From Eubacterium sp. (GTDB lineage Bacteria; Bacillota; Clostridia; Oscillospirales; Acutalibacteraceae), in NCBI GenBank assembly GCA_017463985.1, contig JAFUEH010000011.1, positions 22,398-86,397 on the forward strand: a stretch of DNA of 64,000 bases, written 5' to 3'. Shown in pieces: positions 27,733-39,471 of this stretch. The notes beneath the pieces were generated by a model that worked only from the letters and a program-made list of their open reading frames with translations, searched no databases and had not been told where the DNA came from. Every line of letters starts with the position of its first letter. Position 1 is the stretch's first letter. Made by a program: the position numbers and the translations under genes.

Positions 27733-27926
27733 CTCTATCATCCGTATCTTAACAATCAGTAATATCGTTTTGCCTTTAAGACTATACAAATTGTAATGAA
27801 TTTTTATCCTTAAAAAGCACCATTTCATTATAATTCGGATTATACGCATTGTAAATATCGAAGTCGGTTTTGTTATTTTTTTGTAATAATCCGCCAGCAG
27901 AGCCGCATTTTCGGGAGGTTTAAAAA

Positions 27927-28562
27927 ATGAAAACATACACGCTGTATTTATTTCGCCACGGGTTGACAAAGGGAAATCTTAACGCACAGTATATTGGGCA
28001 TACGGATTATCCACTAACAACACTTGGTATAGAACAGCTCAAATCCATCAAGGCGAAGCACCACTATCCGGAGGTGGAGGCGGTATTTGTTTCACCCCTG
28101 AAACGCGCGATGCAGAGCGCAGATATCCTGTTCCCGAAAAATAACAAAATTGTAATCAATAACTTTATTGAATATAATTTCGGTGAGTTTGAAGAACTGA
28201 CGGCAGACGATTTGAAGGACAACGAGGACTTTCAGCGCTGGCTACACGGTGATATGTACGTCCGGCCGCCGTTTGGAGAAAGCAACGCCGAATTTGTTCA
28301 GCGCGTGTGCGAGGCCTTTGAAAAGGTCGTCAACGGCTGCGTCAGCGAGGGGATCACCGATTTTGCGATCGTTACCCACGCCGGCGTGATCATGACGATC
28401 CTTGCCTGCTACGGCTTGCCGGAAGCACCGATGGCACACTGGCAGATGGACCCGGGCTACGGCTATCAGCTGCGTATTACACCGTCGCTTTGGATGCGTT
28501 CCAACAAATTAGAGGTGGTGGATACCGCACCGGAAAGCCTAAAGCAGCGTTCAGAGGATTAA
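27927..28562 (+). CDS. Histidine phosphatase family protein (phosphoglycerate mutase-like)
   Basis: 211 aa. LYLFRHGLTKGNLNAQYIGHTDYPL contains the phospho-His motif RHG, SPLKRAMQSADIL the second Arg, and THAGVIMTILACYG the second His. The family includes alpha-ribazole phosphatase and broad phosphatases; the substrate is unknown. GGGAGG ribosome site before the ATG. No cobalamin genes are nearby, so the CobC call would be weak. Confidence 0.88.
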   Translation: MKTYTLYLFRHGLTKGNLNAQYIGHTDYPLTTLGIEQLKSIKAKHHYPEVEAVFVSPLKRAMQSADILFPKNNKIVINNFIEYNFGEFEELTADDLKDNEDFQRWLHGDMYVRPPFGESNAEFVQRVCEAFEKVVNGCVSEGITDFAIVTHAGVIMTILACYGLPEAPMAHWQMDPGYGYQLRITPSLWMRSNKLEVVDTAPESLKQRSED

Positions 28563-28628
28563 CAACCGCCACTTTTCCATACTTCATACAACAAAAGACG
28601 GATGTCTGACTTATATTATAAAGAAGTT

Positions 28629-28668
28629 GAGGCTGTCTCACGAAAATGTGAGGCAGCCTCTGCTTTAT
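28629..28668. terminator. Terminator between the phosphatase and the LCP gene
   Basis: A 13-bp stem, GAGGCTGTCTCAC (28629-28641) with GTGAGGCAGCCTC (28648-28660), has a GAAAAT loop and is followed by TGCTTTATTTT. It lies between convergent genes. Confidence 0.85.
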
Positions 28669-28681
28669 TTTGCTGTTCAGT

Positions 28682-30301
28682 TTAATTACTTGTTGTCGTT
28701 TCCTCTTCCTCGTCGTCGGGGTTTTGGGAGGGAACGCTGGTCACCTCGCCGTAATGCTCGTTGCGTACGGTTGCGGTCGTGGCGCTGTCGCCCTTGCTGT
28801 AAAAGCCGGAACGCCTTACCTTTTGAGTATCCACACGCAGGCGAGCCAGCGTGATGCTCGAGCGGTGATAGATGCGCGTTTGCATATAATACGCATCTGC
28901 CGGGAAGTCCGCCTTCCAGATCCACAGATTATTATATTCCGCATACTGGTCGCCGGTGACGTTATATTCCGGGAAATTCTGCGTATCAATATCAAAGCTC
29001 ATCCAGCCCTGCGACAAGGCATACTTACCGATCTTGATAATATCGTTACGGTTAAAGCTGGTCTTGAGATACGGCACCAGCTCATTCACCAGACTGAGCA
29101 GCTTTGTATTGCTGACGTCCTGCATATCCTCATAAACCTGCATGAGCGTGGTTTTTTGACGGTCGGCGCGCGCGTTATCCGAATCGATATGACGGATCCG
29201 ACAGTAGGCCAGCGCCTGTTCGCCGGTCAGCTGCAGCTCGCCCTCCGAGCCCTCAAACGTTTTTTCAATATACACATCGCCGTAGACATCCGGATTGTTG
29301 TTGACCTCGTTGATTTCCTTTGCCGTCAGCGTCAGCGTAATACCGTTTGGATAGAGCGTATCAATAATCGTTTCAAAGGAGCTGAAATTCACGATCGCAT
29401 AGCCGTCGATCTGTACCTTATATAGATGCTCTACCGCGTTCAGATACGTCTCCAGACCGCCGTAGGCTAACGCCTCGTTGAGCTTGCTGAATCGACCGGT
29501 TTCCTCGTTGCCCGGCTCGGTTTCGTAATAGGCCCATGAGTCGCGCAGCACAGAGGTCAGCATGATCTCCTCGGTGTCGATATTAATACTGGCCAAGATC
29601 GCGGCGTCCGCACGCGTATCTTCCTCGCTGATCTCTTCGTCACGCGTATCCTCACCGATCAGCATCACGTTGAGCACGTGAGAGGAGGAGCAGGGAGAAC
29701 CGTTATAGTACCACGTTTTTACCATATCCTCCATAGAGGAAAGCTCTGTTGCTTCCGTTTCCTCGATCGGATCAAAATTTTCGCTCAGCGTTTTCATGCC
29801 CTGCCATTCGGTTTCCGTTACCTGCATCGTTTCATCCGTGCTGTTGTTGACGATACCGTTGATCCAGCCGTTGACGATCGTATAGGCGGCAATACCGGCC
29901 GCGACAATCAGCACCGCCAAAATAACCACGATCGCGATGATGAGCCGCTTTTGCTTTTTGCTTAACGGCTTTCTGCGGTGTGCCTTTTGTTCAGGCGCCT
30001 CCTCCGGCTCAGCAGTCGGCGCTGACGCACTTTTCGGCTCCTCCGTCTGCGGCGCATAATCAAGGATATTGAGCATACCCTCTTCCTCCACTGGTGTCAC
30101 CGCTGTGACAGCCGGTGTTGTCGGTTCCGGTTCGGGCGTTGGTTCCGGTTCGGGCGTTGGTTCCGGCTCAGGCGTCGGCTCCGGTTCGGGTGTTGGCTCC
30201 GGTTCGGGCTTTATTGATTTTTGTGCAATTTGCTTTTCGTTTTCTTCTCTTCTTTTTTTCACTTCAGAGAGAATGTCGTCAATATTATATTCGTTCGCCA
30301 A
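28682..30301 (-). CDS. LytR-CpsA-Psr (LCP) family cell-wall protein
   Basis: 539 aa. The best start is a TTG at 30301: the preceding AAAGAGGAGAAG is an ideal ribosome site, whereas a start seven codons earlier would translate that site as RRRR. A cytoplasmic N-terminus with an EPEPTP repeat is followed by a single membrane helix (LIIAIVVILAVLIVAAGIAAY) and an extracellular LCP domain (about 210-450: LNVMLIGEDTRDEE, TRADAAILASI, SVLRDSWAYY, and GEQALAYCRIRHIDSDNARADR). LCP enzymes attach teichoic acids or polysaccharides to peptidoglycan. The two Asp and Arg residues expected in LCP catalytic sites are visible. Confidence 0.9.
   Translation of the reverse strand: MANEYNIDDILSEVKKRREENEKQIAQKSIKPEPEPTPEPEPTPEPEPTPEPEPTPEPEPTTPAVTAVTPVEEEGMLNILDYAPQTEEPKSASAPTAEPEEAPEQKAHRRKPLSKKQKRLIIAIVVILAVLIVAAGIAAYTIVNGWINGIVNNSTDETMQVTETEWQGMKTLSENFDPIEETEATELSSMEDMVKTWYYNGSPCSSSHVLNVMLIGEDTRDEEISEEDTRADAAILASINIDTEEIMLTSVLRDSWAYYETEPGNEETGRFSKLNEALAYGGLETYLNAVEHLYKVQIDGYAIVNFSSFETIIDTLYPNGITLTLTAKEINEVNNNPDVYGDVYIEKTFEGSEGELQLTGEQALAYCRIRHIDSDNARADRQKTTLMQVYEDMQDVSNTKLLSLVNELVPYLKTSFNRNDIIKIGKYALSQGWMSFDIDTQNFPEYNVTGDQYAEYNNLWIWKADFPADAYYMQTRIYHRSSITLARLRVDTQKVRRSGFYSKGDSATTATVRNEHYGEVTSVPSQNPDDEEEETTTSN
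30113..30208 (-). repeat. Pro-Glu-Pro-Thr repeat in the LCP protein
   Basis: The protein repeats EPEPTP about five times, encoded by near-identical 18-bp units (GGTTCCGGTTCGGGCGTT type on the plus strand). Length-variable repeats of this sort make flexible spacers. Confidence 0.85.
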
Positions 30302-30379
30302 TCTTCTTCTCCTCTTTGACAAGCTGGTTTTTAATATATACCGCCTGTATGGCGTTTATTTAACGGAACTGTAAAGATT

Positions 30380-32878
30380 TTATGAATTGGTGTCGTTTTC
30401 CTCTGAAGCCTCGGCAAGCTCCGCCGTTTCCTCTGCTTCGTCCTCAACCTTGTCCACAACACTGAGCGTGGCCAGTCGTTCGCCTTCCTTCACGCGCATG
30501 ACCTTGACGCCCTTACTCGGCCGTTTAAAGGCAGAGATCTGCTCCGCGTGGGTACGGATCACGATACCGTCGGTGGTGATCATGATCACGTCGTTACTGT
30601 CGTCGACCGGCGCAATCATCGCTACCTTGCCGAACTGATCAGTACGGTAGTTGATCAGTCCCTTGCCGGCGCGCGACTGCACGCGGTAATCGGTAAACTC
30701 ACTCTTTCTGCCGTAACCGGTTTCGCTGACGGTCAACAGCTGCTTGCCCTCGAGCGCAACAGCAAAGCCGACCACGTAGTCGCCCTCGCTCAGTTGAATC
30801 GCCTTCACGCCGCGGGCGGTTCTGCCGATCAGTCGGGCGTCGCTTTCGTTAAAGCAGATCGCCATACCGTCGTGTGTCGCGACCACCAGCTGCCGTGCGC
30901 CGTCAGTCACGTCTACCCAGCAAAGCTCGTCGCCTTCGTCCAGATTGATCGCAATAATACCGCTTTTACGGATATGGTCATATTGACTGATAGCAGTACG
31001 CTTAATGATACCGTTTCTTGTTACCATGCAAAGATACGCACGGTCCTCCTCCTTCGGGATCTTTACCATTGCAGAAACGGTCTCGTCCTGCTCGAGCGGC
31101 AGCAGATTCACCACGTTTAAGCCCTTACTGGTACGGGAGGATTCGGGAATTTGATAGCCCTTCAGCTTAAATACCTTGCCCTTGTTCGTAAAAATAAATA
31201 CAAAGTCGTGTGTAGAGCAGGCGAACATCGTTTTCGCGTAATCCTCTTCACGCCGTGACATACCGGAAATACCCTTTCCGCCGCGGTTCTGCGCTTTGTA
31301 GGTGTCGACCGTCTGGCGCTTGATATAGCCGCGCTCGGTCAACGTAAGGATACAATCCTCTACCGGAATCAGATCTTCGTCGTCTACGTCGCCGGTAAAG
31401 GCGGAAATTTCCGTTCTTCTTGCGTCACCGTATTTATCGGCAATTTCTCTTGCCTCGAGCTTGATAATTTCGTCAATACGTTTTTCGTTTGCCAAAATAT
31501 CGGTAAAATCCTTGATCTTTGCATGAAGCTCGTCCAGTTCATTCAGGATTTTTTCAATTTCAAGACCGGCAAGCTGACCTAAACGGTATGCCACGATGGC
31601 GCTCGCCTGTGGGTCGTCAAAGCCAAACTGGTCCATAATCGCCTGTTTTGCTTCCGCTTGACCGCCGCGGCAGGCGCGGATCGCCGCAATGACCTCGTCC
31701 ACAATATCGATCGCCTTGGCAAGACCCTCTAAGATATGCGCTCTTTCCTGCGCCTTTTTCAGATCGTACGCCGTTCTTCTTCTGATAATATCTCTTTGGA
31801 AAACAATATATTTTTCCAAAATATCTTTCAGGGTCATTACCTTCGGTACGCCGTCGTCGAGTGCCAGCATGATCGCGCCGAAGGTCACCTGCATATCGGT
31901 GAGCTTATACAGATTGTTTAATACAACCTGTGCGTTCGCGTCGCGCTTCACGACAATTTCAATATGCATACCGCGTCTGTCGGAATAATCCTGAATATCC
32001 GCGACACCCTCGAGGCGCTTTTCCTTCACCAGCTCGGCAATACGGGTGATCAGTCTTGCTTTGTTCACGCCGTAGGGGATCTCGCTGACAACAATTTTAA
32101 AGCGGTCGCCCTTTGTTTCTACGATTTCCGCACGGGCACGAACATAAATTTTACCGCGTCCGGTGGCATACGCCTCGCGGATACCGCGCGCGCCCATGAT
32201 AATACCGGCAGTCGGGAAGTCAGGTCCCTTGATATGCTCCATCAGCTCGTCCAGCTCTGCCTCCGGATTGTCGATCAGACAGCACATACCCTCCACGACC
32301 TCGCGCATATTGTGCGGCGGAATATTCGTCGCCATACCGACGGCGATACCGGAGGAGCCGTTGACCAGCAGATTCGGAAAACGTGCCGGCAGCACGGTCG
32401 GCTCATTTTCGGTGTCGTCAAAGTTAGGCGCCCAGTCGATCGTGTCCTTTTTAATATCCTCTAGCATTTTCATGGCGGTCTTTGACAGCCTGCTTTCGGT
32501 ATAACGGTAAGCGGCCGGCGGATCACCGTCGATGGAACCGAAGTTACCGTGACCGTCCACTAAGATATGGCGCATGGAAAACGTCTGTGCCAAACGCACC
32601 ATGGCGTCATAAACGGAAGCGTCGCCATGCGGATGATAGTGACCGAGCACGTCACCGACAGTGGTGGCGCACTTTCTGTAAGGATTTGTCGGATAGAGAT
32701 TATTCTTATACATTGCGTATAAAATACGACGGTGTACCGGCTTTAAGCCGTCACGTACATCCGGCAGCGCACGCGAAACGATAACGCTCATGGAATAGTC
32801 CAAAAACGCTTTTCTGATTTCGTCGCTGATCTCAACGTCTACAATTTTTTGATTATCATAACGGATTTCTTCGTTCAA
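30380..32878 (-). CDS. gyrA: DNA gyrase subunit A
   Basis: 832 aa. Start chosen at TTG 32878 because AAAAAAGGAG sits eight bases upstream and [19 protein letters not shown] is the usual beginning; an ATG 16 codons earlier reads through the ribosome site. The active-site Tyr is in the [12 protein letters not shown] segment, and the C-terminal half carries the GyrA-type beta-pinwheel ([20 protein letters not shown]). In the quinolone region the sequence is [17 protein letters not shown], i.e. Ala where E. coli has Ser83. It supercoils DNA with GyrB; the gene follows gyrB. Confidence 0.97.
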   Translation of the reverse strand: MNEEIRYDNQKIVDVEISDEIRKAFLDYSMSVIVSRALPDVRDGLKPVHRRILYAMYKNNLYPTNPYRKCATTVGDVLGHYHPHGDASVYDAMVRLAQTFSMRHILVDGHGNFGSIDGDPPAAYRYTESRLSKTAMKMLEDIKKDTIDWAPNFDDTENEPTVLPARFPNLLVNGSSGIAVGMATNIPPHNMREVVEGMCCLIDNPEAELDELMEHIKGPDFPTAGIIMGARGIREAYATGRGKIYVRARAEIVETKGDRFKIVVSEIPYGVNKARLITRIAELVKEKRLEGVADIQDYSDRRGMHIEIVVKRDANAQVVLNNLYKLTDMQVTFGAIMLALDDGVPKVMTLKDILEKYIVFQRDIIRRRTAYDLKKAQERAHILEGLAKAIDIVDEVIAAIRACRGGQAEAKQAIMDQFGFDDPQASAIVAYRLGQLAGLEIEKILNELDELHAKIKDFTDILANEKRIDEIIKLEAREIADKYGDARRTEISAFTGDVDDEDLIPVEDCILTLTERGYIKRQTVDTYKAQNRGGKGISGMSRREEDYAKTMFACSTHDFVFIFTNKGKVFKLKGYQIPESSRTSKGLNVVNLLPLEQDETVSAMVKIPKEEDRAYLCMVTRNGIIKRTAISQYDHIRKSGIIAINLDEGDELCWVDVTDGARQLVVATHDGMAICFNESDARLIGRTARGVKAIQLSEGDYVVGFAVALEGKQLLTVSETGYGRKSEFTDYRVQSRAGKGLINYRTDQFGKVAMIAPVDDSNDVIMITTDGIVIRTHAEQISAFKRPSKGVKVMRVKEGERLATLSVVDKVEDEAEETAELAEASEENDTNS

Positions 32879-32969
32879 GGGATTCACTCCTTTTTTTCTT
32901 TCGCTGACGGTTTTCATCACCGCCATCAGCCTACGGCGTTAACCGTTTTAAGTCACGCTTTTATATCTA

Positions 32970-34973
<2,004 letters not shown>

Positions 34974-34987
34974 TCATTTCAATGATG

Positions 34988-35221
34988 TCATTTTGCTCTT
35001 TTATATAATGTTGCCGTGTTGACAGGACTGACATATACGGTGCCGTCCGTCACCACAAAGCTTTTCGGCAGCTCATAATTGACGTATTTCACCCTGCCGT
35101 TTTTTTCTGCCAACGCTAAGTAATCTCTCGTGGCCTTATTAACGGTAGAGGTGTCCATATCAAAAATACCGATGATCTCACGGTCCGTTACGACCGTATT
35201 TTCTCCGAGATGAATAAACAT
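34988..35221 (-). CDS. remB: RemB/YaaB family DUF370 DNA-binding protein
   Basis: 77 aa: MFIHLGENTVVTDREIIGIF and SFVVTDGTVYVSPVNTATL match the small DUF370 proteins. RemA/RemB in Bacillus control extracellular matrix genes and osmoprotection. Located exactly where yaaB/remB lies in Bacillus, between recF and gyrB, 2 bases after recF. Confidence 0.9.
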   Translation of the reverse strand: MFIHLGENTVVTDREIIGIFDMDTSTVNKATRDYLALAEKNGRVKYVNYELPKSFVVTDGTVYVSPVNTATLYKRAK

Positions 35222-35223
35222 AG

Positions 35224-36309
35224 TTAAACCAGCGTTCCGTTTGCAATATGAATCGTTTTTCCCTTTTTCAGCCGCAGCACCTGATCCTTATCGCAGCAGG
35301 TAATAAACACCTGACTGGCTTCAATATGGTTCATAATATAATCCTGTCGCTGCTGATCCAGCTCGCTCATCACATCGTCGAGCAGGGCTACCGGCTGGAT
35401 ACCGGTCATTTCCTTGAGCAGTGCCGCTTCCGCCAGCTTTAGTGCTAATACACAGGAGCGCTGTTGTCCCTGTGAGCCAAAGCTGCGTGCGTTTTTGCCG
35501 TTGATCAACAGCTCAATTTCATCGCGGTGCGGTCCCTCCGTTGTGGTTTGGAGTAGAATATCCTTTTCCTGACATTCCTCCAACAGTGCGGTCAGCCGTT
35601 CCTCAATTTGCTTTTCATCCGCCGTATAACCAATATCAGGCGAATACAGAATTTCAATTTTTTCACACTGCCTGCTAAGGCCTTCAAATATTTCGTTGAC
35701 ATACGGCGTCAGCGCTTCAATATATTTCAGCCGCTGATAAACCATTTTTGCACCGTAGTGCGCAACGTGATGATTCCACAGACTCAATAAACTGCTCAGA
35801 TCCGGATGCTGTACAATATCCTTCAGTAAAAAATTACGCTGCGACAAAGCCTTTTGATAATCGCGCTGCAGTTTTGCATAGTTCGCTTTCAGTTGGCACA
35901 GTGCGTTATCAATAAAACTCCTGCGCTCTGCCGGTCCGTCTTTAATAATGCTTAAGTGGTCAGGACTGAAAATAATTGCCTTAATTTCTTCACCAAGCTG
36001 AGAACGGCTGCGCTTTTCTACGCCGTTGAGCGTCATATTTTTTTTGGCGCCCAGCGTAATTTCCGCAGTCTGCTCTCTGCCGCTGCCTTCAAAGGTCAGC
36101 GAAAGCTTTGCCTGTTCTTTTTCCAGCGTGATCAGTTGATATTCCTTTGCGCCGCGAAAGCTCCGCGCGCCGGTGAAAAGATAGATTGCCTCCAGCAAAT
36201 TCGTTTTGCCTTGTGCATTTTCACCCCAAATAATATTGACGTCTTCAAAATCCGTTTGAAAACTGCTGAAATTCCTGAAATTTTCCAGTTGAATACTATT
36301 GATTTTCAT
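35224..36309 (-). CDS. recF: DNA replication and repair protein RecF
   Basis: 361 aa SMC-like ABC ATPase that loads RecA at gapped DNA. N-terminal GENAQGKTNLLEAIYLF is the Walker A segment; the signature-like FGSQGQQRSCVLALKLA is near 285 and ALLDDVMSELDQQRQDYI near 318 supplies Walker B and the D-loop. It overlaps yaaA by 14 bases. Confidence 0.97.
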   Translation of the reverse strand: MKINSIQLENFRNFSSFQTDFEDVNIIWGENAQGKTNLLEAIYLFTGARSFRGAKEYQLITLEKEQAKLSLTFEGSGREQTAEITLGAKKNMTLNGVEKRSRSQLGEEIKAIIFSPDHLSIIKDGPAERRSFIDNALCQLKANYAKLQRDYQKALSQRNFLLKDIVQHPDLSSLLSLWNHHVAHYGAKMVYQRLKYIEALTPYVNEIFEGLSRQCEKIEILYSPDIGYTADEKQIEERLTALLEECQEKDILLQTTTEGPHRDEIELLINGKNARSFGSQGQQRSCVLALKLAEAALLKEMTGIQPVALLDDVMSELDQQRQDYIMNHIEASQVFITCCDKDQVLRLKKGKTIHIANGTLV

Positions 36310-36547
36310 AAACGATCGTATAATCTACTGCAAAGGCGGTAACGACATCGCCTTCGCGCAGCTTTTTGCCGCGTGCCGTACAGACATCGCCGTTCACACG
36401 GATAATACCGTCCTGAATCAGCTCCTTTGCATGGCCGCCGGTTTCAGCAATGGCCATCAGCTTTAAAAAAGCTTGCAGCTGAATAAAATCTGTATTGATC
36501 GGAACTGTTTCCTGACGGTGCGGCGCTGCTTTTACTTTAATTTTCAT
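36296..36547 (-). CDS. yaaA: S4-domain RNA-binding protein YaaA (RlbA)
   Basis: 83 aa with one S4 domain (IQLQAFLKLMAIAETGGHAKELI then GIIRVNGDVCTARGKKLREGD). A conserved small RNA-binding protein always found between dnaN and recF in Firmicutes. It overlaps both neighbours (11 bases with dnaN, 14 with recF). Confidence 0.92.
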   Translation of the reverse strand: MKIKVKAAPHRQETVPINTDFIQLQAFLKLMAIAETGGHAKELIQDGIIRVNGDVCTARGKKLREGDVVTAFAVDYTIVYENQ

Positions 36548-37649
36548 TTTTTAACCTCATCGGCAGCACCAGGAACAAAAAGCTGTTCCCGCTGAGCGGC
36601 ATCACCTTTACCGGACTGACCGGACCGCCAAGCTCAATTCTGACTTCGTCGGTATCCGCTGCATTGAGCGCGTCCAGCATGAATTTAGAATTGAAACCGA
36701 TCTCTACGCGCTCGCCTGAGGTATTTGCGTGCGTATAGTCCACAACGCGGCCTAAGCTGGACACCGTAGAAACACGCATCTGATCGTTATCAAACAAGCA
36801 ACGAATTGGGTTTTTCTGATTATTTTCAATCACTGGCAGCGTACGCTCAATACAGTTAACCGCATCGTTTGTATTAATTAACACGGTGGTGTTGATCACC
36901 TTTGGAATTGCCGTGTGATAATCTAAAAATTCACCGTCCAGCAGCCTTGAAATAATCGAATAATTTTCTACCTCAAATACGATATGGCGTCTGCCGACCT
37001 TAATTAAAATATTATTTTCACTTTCTGTATTCATCAGCTTTAACAGCTCGCGGATCGTTTTTTTCGGCACGATAAAGGTTAAGTCGTCGCCTTCGTAGCT
37101 GACAGCCTCCTTACGGATCGCTAAACGATAGCCGTCTACGCCGATCACCGTCAGCTCGTCCTTTTTCATATCGAATTTTAAGCCTGTATAAACCGGCTTT
37201 GAGCTTTCAGTATCCGCTACCGCAAATACCGTCTGTACGATCATGGAATACAGCATTTTTTGCTCCAGTTCCAGCGGATAACCGCCGTTAACGGAGGGAA
37301 GCTCCGGATAATCGTTTGCGTCAATACCGGAAATGCTGTAATGCGCTGCACCGCTGATAATAGAAACAGATGTACCGTTTGTTTCAACGGTAACCTCTTC
37401 ATCCGCCAGTTTTCTGATAATATCGCAAAGCACCTTTGCGTTAATAACGATGTCGCCGTCCTCTTCAATATAGGCGTTGATACAGGTATTAATACCAAAT
37501 TCAAAATCGTAGCCTGTCAGTGAAACGCTGCTGTTCACGGTCTCTATCAGGATACCTTCGATCGTTGGAATCGTTACCTTGGAGTTAACCGCTCTGATCA
37601 CGTTATTGCAGGCGGTATTCAGCTCTTTTGTTTTACAAGTAAATTTCAT
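36537..37649 (-). CDS. dnaN: DNA polymerase III sliding clamp (beta subunit)
   Basis: 370 aa, three clamp domains of about 120 residues. VTIPTIEGILIE near residue 25, GVDGYRLAIRKE near 175 and the C-terminal VMPLSGNSFLFLVLPMRL are typical of DnaN. The homodimer ring tethers polymerase III. Its 5' side is the long repeat-rich gap after dnaA. Confidence 0.97.
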   Translation of the reverse strand: MKFTCKTKELNTACNNVIRAVNSKVTIPTIEGILIETVNSSVSLTGYDFEFGINTCINAYIEEDGDIVINAKVLCDIIRKLADEEVTVETNGTSVSIISGAAHYSISGIDANDYPELPSVNGGYPLELEQKMLYSMIVQTVFAVADTESSKPVYTGLKFDMKKDELTVIGVDGYRLAIRKEAVSYEGDDLTFIVPKKTIRELLKLMNTESENNILIKVGRRHIVFEVENYSIISRLLDGEFLDYHTAIPKVINTTVLINTNDAVNCIERTLPVIENNQKNPIRCLFDNDQMRVSTVSSLGRVVDYTHANTSGERVEIGFNSKFMLDALNAADTDEVRIELGGPVSPVKVMPLSGNSFLFLVLPMRLKNEN

Positions 37650-37689
37650 TTCTATCAGCCTTTCCTTTCATTAAAAATCAAAAACGGCG

Positions 37690-37905
37690 TTTTTGCATTT
37701 TTCGTAGAAATACAATGTATGTCAGTTGTAGTCATATAGGGGGTGTAAAAGGTGTAAAAGCTTTTACAGTGCCTGTGATCGCTGATTTTTCTTTTCACCT
37801 GACGTCGTTGTCAAAGTGTGTAAAAAAATCGGAAAAAGAGGAAAACTATTTTTTTCACCTGCCCTGTGAAAAATAAACGGGTGAAAAAGGAAAAAATAGT
37901 GGAAA
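37690..37905. other. Candidate replication-origin region between dnaA and dnaN
   Basis: About 260 bases without a gene (37650-37909). Nine copies of TGnAAAA or its complement (examples GTGTAAAAG 37743 and 37752, GTGGAAAAC 37898, TTTTCACC 37792 and 37853, GGTGAAAAA 37879) occur within about 160 bases. They resemble degenerate DnaA boxes (TTATnCACA family), and the gap is a known oriC position in Firmicutes. No perfect TTATCCACA box was seen, and whether DnaA binds here is unproven. Confidence 0.5.
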
Positions 37906-37909
37906 ACGC

Positions 37910-39253
37910 TTACTGCTGCTCGTCCTTAATATTGTTGATAATATCCATGACCTGCGCGTTTAACGCTGTGTTGGTCAGCAGCTTTTTTTCCATCTCCTCA
38001 AAGTTATACATGACGGTAGTTCTGTCCTTGCTGAATTCCTTGCCGATATCTTTAAAGCTCATATCCGTTACACTGCGGATAATATAAAATGTCATTTTCC
38101 GTGCGGTGGAAATATTGGCATTTCTTTTTTTAGAATAGATATCCTCAATAGAAACGCCGGTCGTGCGGCTGACCTCCTCCACAATATGCTGGATCGTGAT
38201 TGGCAGCGGCTGTACAACATTCACAACATCCTTAATAGCCTGCTGTGCTGTCGCGATCGTAGGCGGTTCGCCGCCGTAAGTACACATCGCGTGCATCGTA
38301 TTGGTGCTGCCCTCCAGCTGGCGAATATTGGATTTAATGCGCTCAGCAATAAATTCAATCACGTTATTATCCAGCTCAAAATTCAGCAGCTCTGCCTTAC
38401 GCTTAATGATTGCACAGCGCGTTTCAAATTCCGGCGTCTGAATATCAGCCAGCAGACCTGTCTCAAACCGAGAGCGCATCCGCTCAGTCAGCGTGCGGAT
38501 TTCCTTTGGCGGTCGATCAGAGGTTAAAACAACTTGCTTTCCGTTTTCAATCAAGGAGTTAAAGGTATGGAAAAATTCCTCCTCTGTTTGAATTTTACCG
38601 CCGATAAACTGAACGTCATCCACTAAAAATACGTCGATATTATTTCTGTATTTTTCATGAAATTCATCGACTGTATGATTGCCGAGCGCCGCAATAAATT
38701 CATTCGTAAAGGCCTCTGCGTGGACATAAACGATCTTATAATCCGGAAAATTTTCTGTTACCGCGTGTGAGATCGCCTTCAATAAGTGCGTTTTACCGAG
38801 ACCGGAGGAGCCGTAGATAAACAGGGGATTATAATTCGCTACATTATTGCCGCCGGAAAACTTGCCGCCCGGGTTCGCAGCGATAGCTTTTGCGGCGGTG
38901 TAAGCAAATTTATTAGACGGACCGGCAATAAAATTATCAAAGGTAAAAATATCGTTAGAAAGATTCGTTAAATTTTTTTGATTTTTTTCCTCGGTGCTGA
39001 TATTATCCTCCGGCGAGGTATAATTCAGCTTGATCCGAAAGCCGATCACGGCGTTAAAGGCCTCTTCAAAAAGCTGCTCGTATTCATGAATAACAATATT
39101 TTTATTGAACTGCGACGGAAAAAGAATGGTTGCCGTTCCCTCTGAAAAATCTACCAGCTCAATATTGGAAAACCAAACGTTATATACCGTGTCGTTGATT
39201 TTGGATTTAAAATAATTCAGCACGTTCTGCCATAATTCATTCAGGTTATTCAC
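37910..39253 (-). CDS. dnaA: Chromosomal replication initiator DnaA
   Basis: 447 aa. Domain I (about 1-80) includes WFSNIELVDFSEG. AAA+ domain III begins at FDNFIAGPSNKFAY and has Walker A IYGSSGLGKTHLLKA and Walker B VFLVDDVQFI. Domain IV ends with the DnaA-box-binding helix region FSKDRTTVMYNFEEM. It melts oriC and starts replication. First gene of the leftward dnaA-gyrA block. Confidence 0.98.
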   Translation of the reverse strand: MNNLNELWQNVLNYFKSKINDTVYNVWFSNIELVDFSEGTATILFPSQFNKNIVIHEYEQLFEEAFNAVIGFRIKLNYTSPEDNISTEEKNQKNLTNLSNDIFTFDNFIAGPSNKFAYTAAKAIAANPGGKFSGGNNVANYNPLFIYGSSGLGKTHLLKAISHAVTENFPDYKIVYVHAEAFTNEFIAALGNHTVDEFHEKYRNNIDVFLVDDVQFIGGKIQTEEEFFHTFNSLIENGKQVVLTSDRPPKEIRTLTERMRSRFETGLLADIQTPEFETRCAIIKRKAELLNFELDNNVIEFIAERIKSNIRQLEGSTNTMHAMCTYGGEPPTIATAQQAIKDVVNVVQPLPITIQHIVEEVSRTTGVSIEDIYSKKRNANISTARKMTFYIIRSVTDMSFKDIGKEFSKDRTTVMYNFEEMEKKLLTNTALNAQVMDIINNIKDEQQ

Positions 39254-39314
39254 AGTAGCTTCCTTTCTCTTTATTCTATATCTTAAAGTAATAACTATAT
39301 TTATACAAATAATT

Positions 39315-39343
39315 ATTATATAATAATACTAACTATAAGTCAA
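39315..39343 (-). promoter_or_regulatory. dnaA promoter
   Basis: On the minus strand TTGACT (39343-39338), 17-bp spacer, TATAAT (39320-39315). The 39270-39430 region is very AT-rich and separates dnaA from the divergent LCP-like gene, so it may contain the unwinding element of the origin. Confidence 0.8.
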
Positions 39344-39399
39344 TAATATTTAAAAGTTTTTAAACATTAATATTTTAAAGCGTGGAAAAGTAAATACAC

Positions 39400-39428
39400 T
39401 TGTAATTTACAAAAGAATATTATATAAT
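39400..39428 (+). promoter_or_regulatory. Promoter of the LCP-like gene and fol operon
   Basis: TTGTAA (39400-39405), 17-bp spacer, TATAAT (39423-39428). It diverges from the dnaA promoter about 60 bases away. Confidence 0.75.
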
Positions 39429-39471
39429 CTTGTTATTAAAATCTTGTATGACAGTAAAGGACGGTGAAGCA

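Noticed and set aside
27733-27969. N-terminal extension of the XRE regulator at 27112
   Set aside because: The longer frame runs over the start of the divergent phosphatase gene and contains no domain; the internal ATG precedes the HTH directly.
30113-30208. Direct repeats as a mobile or regulatory element
   Set aside because: They are codon-period repeats that encode the EPEPTP spacer of the LCP protein.
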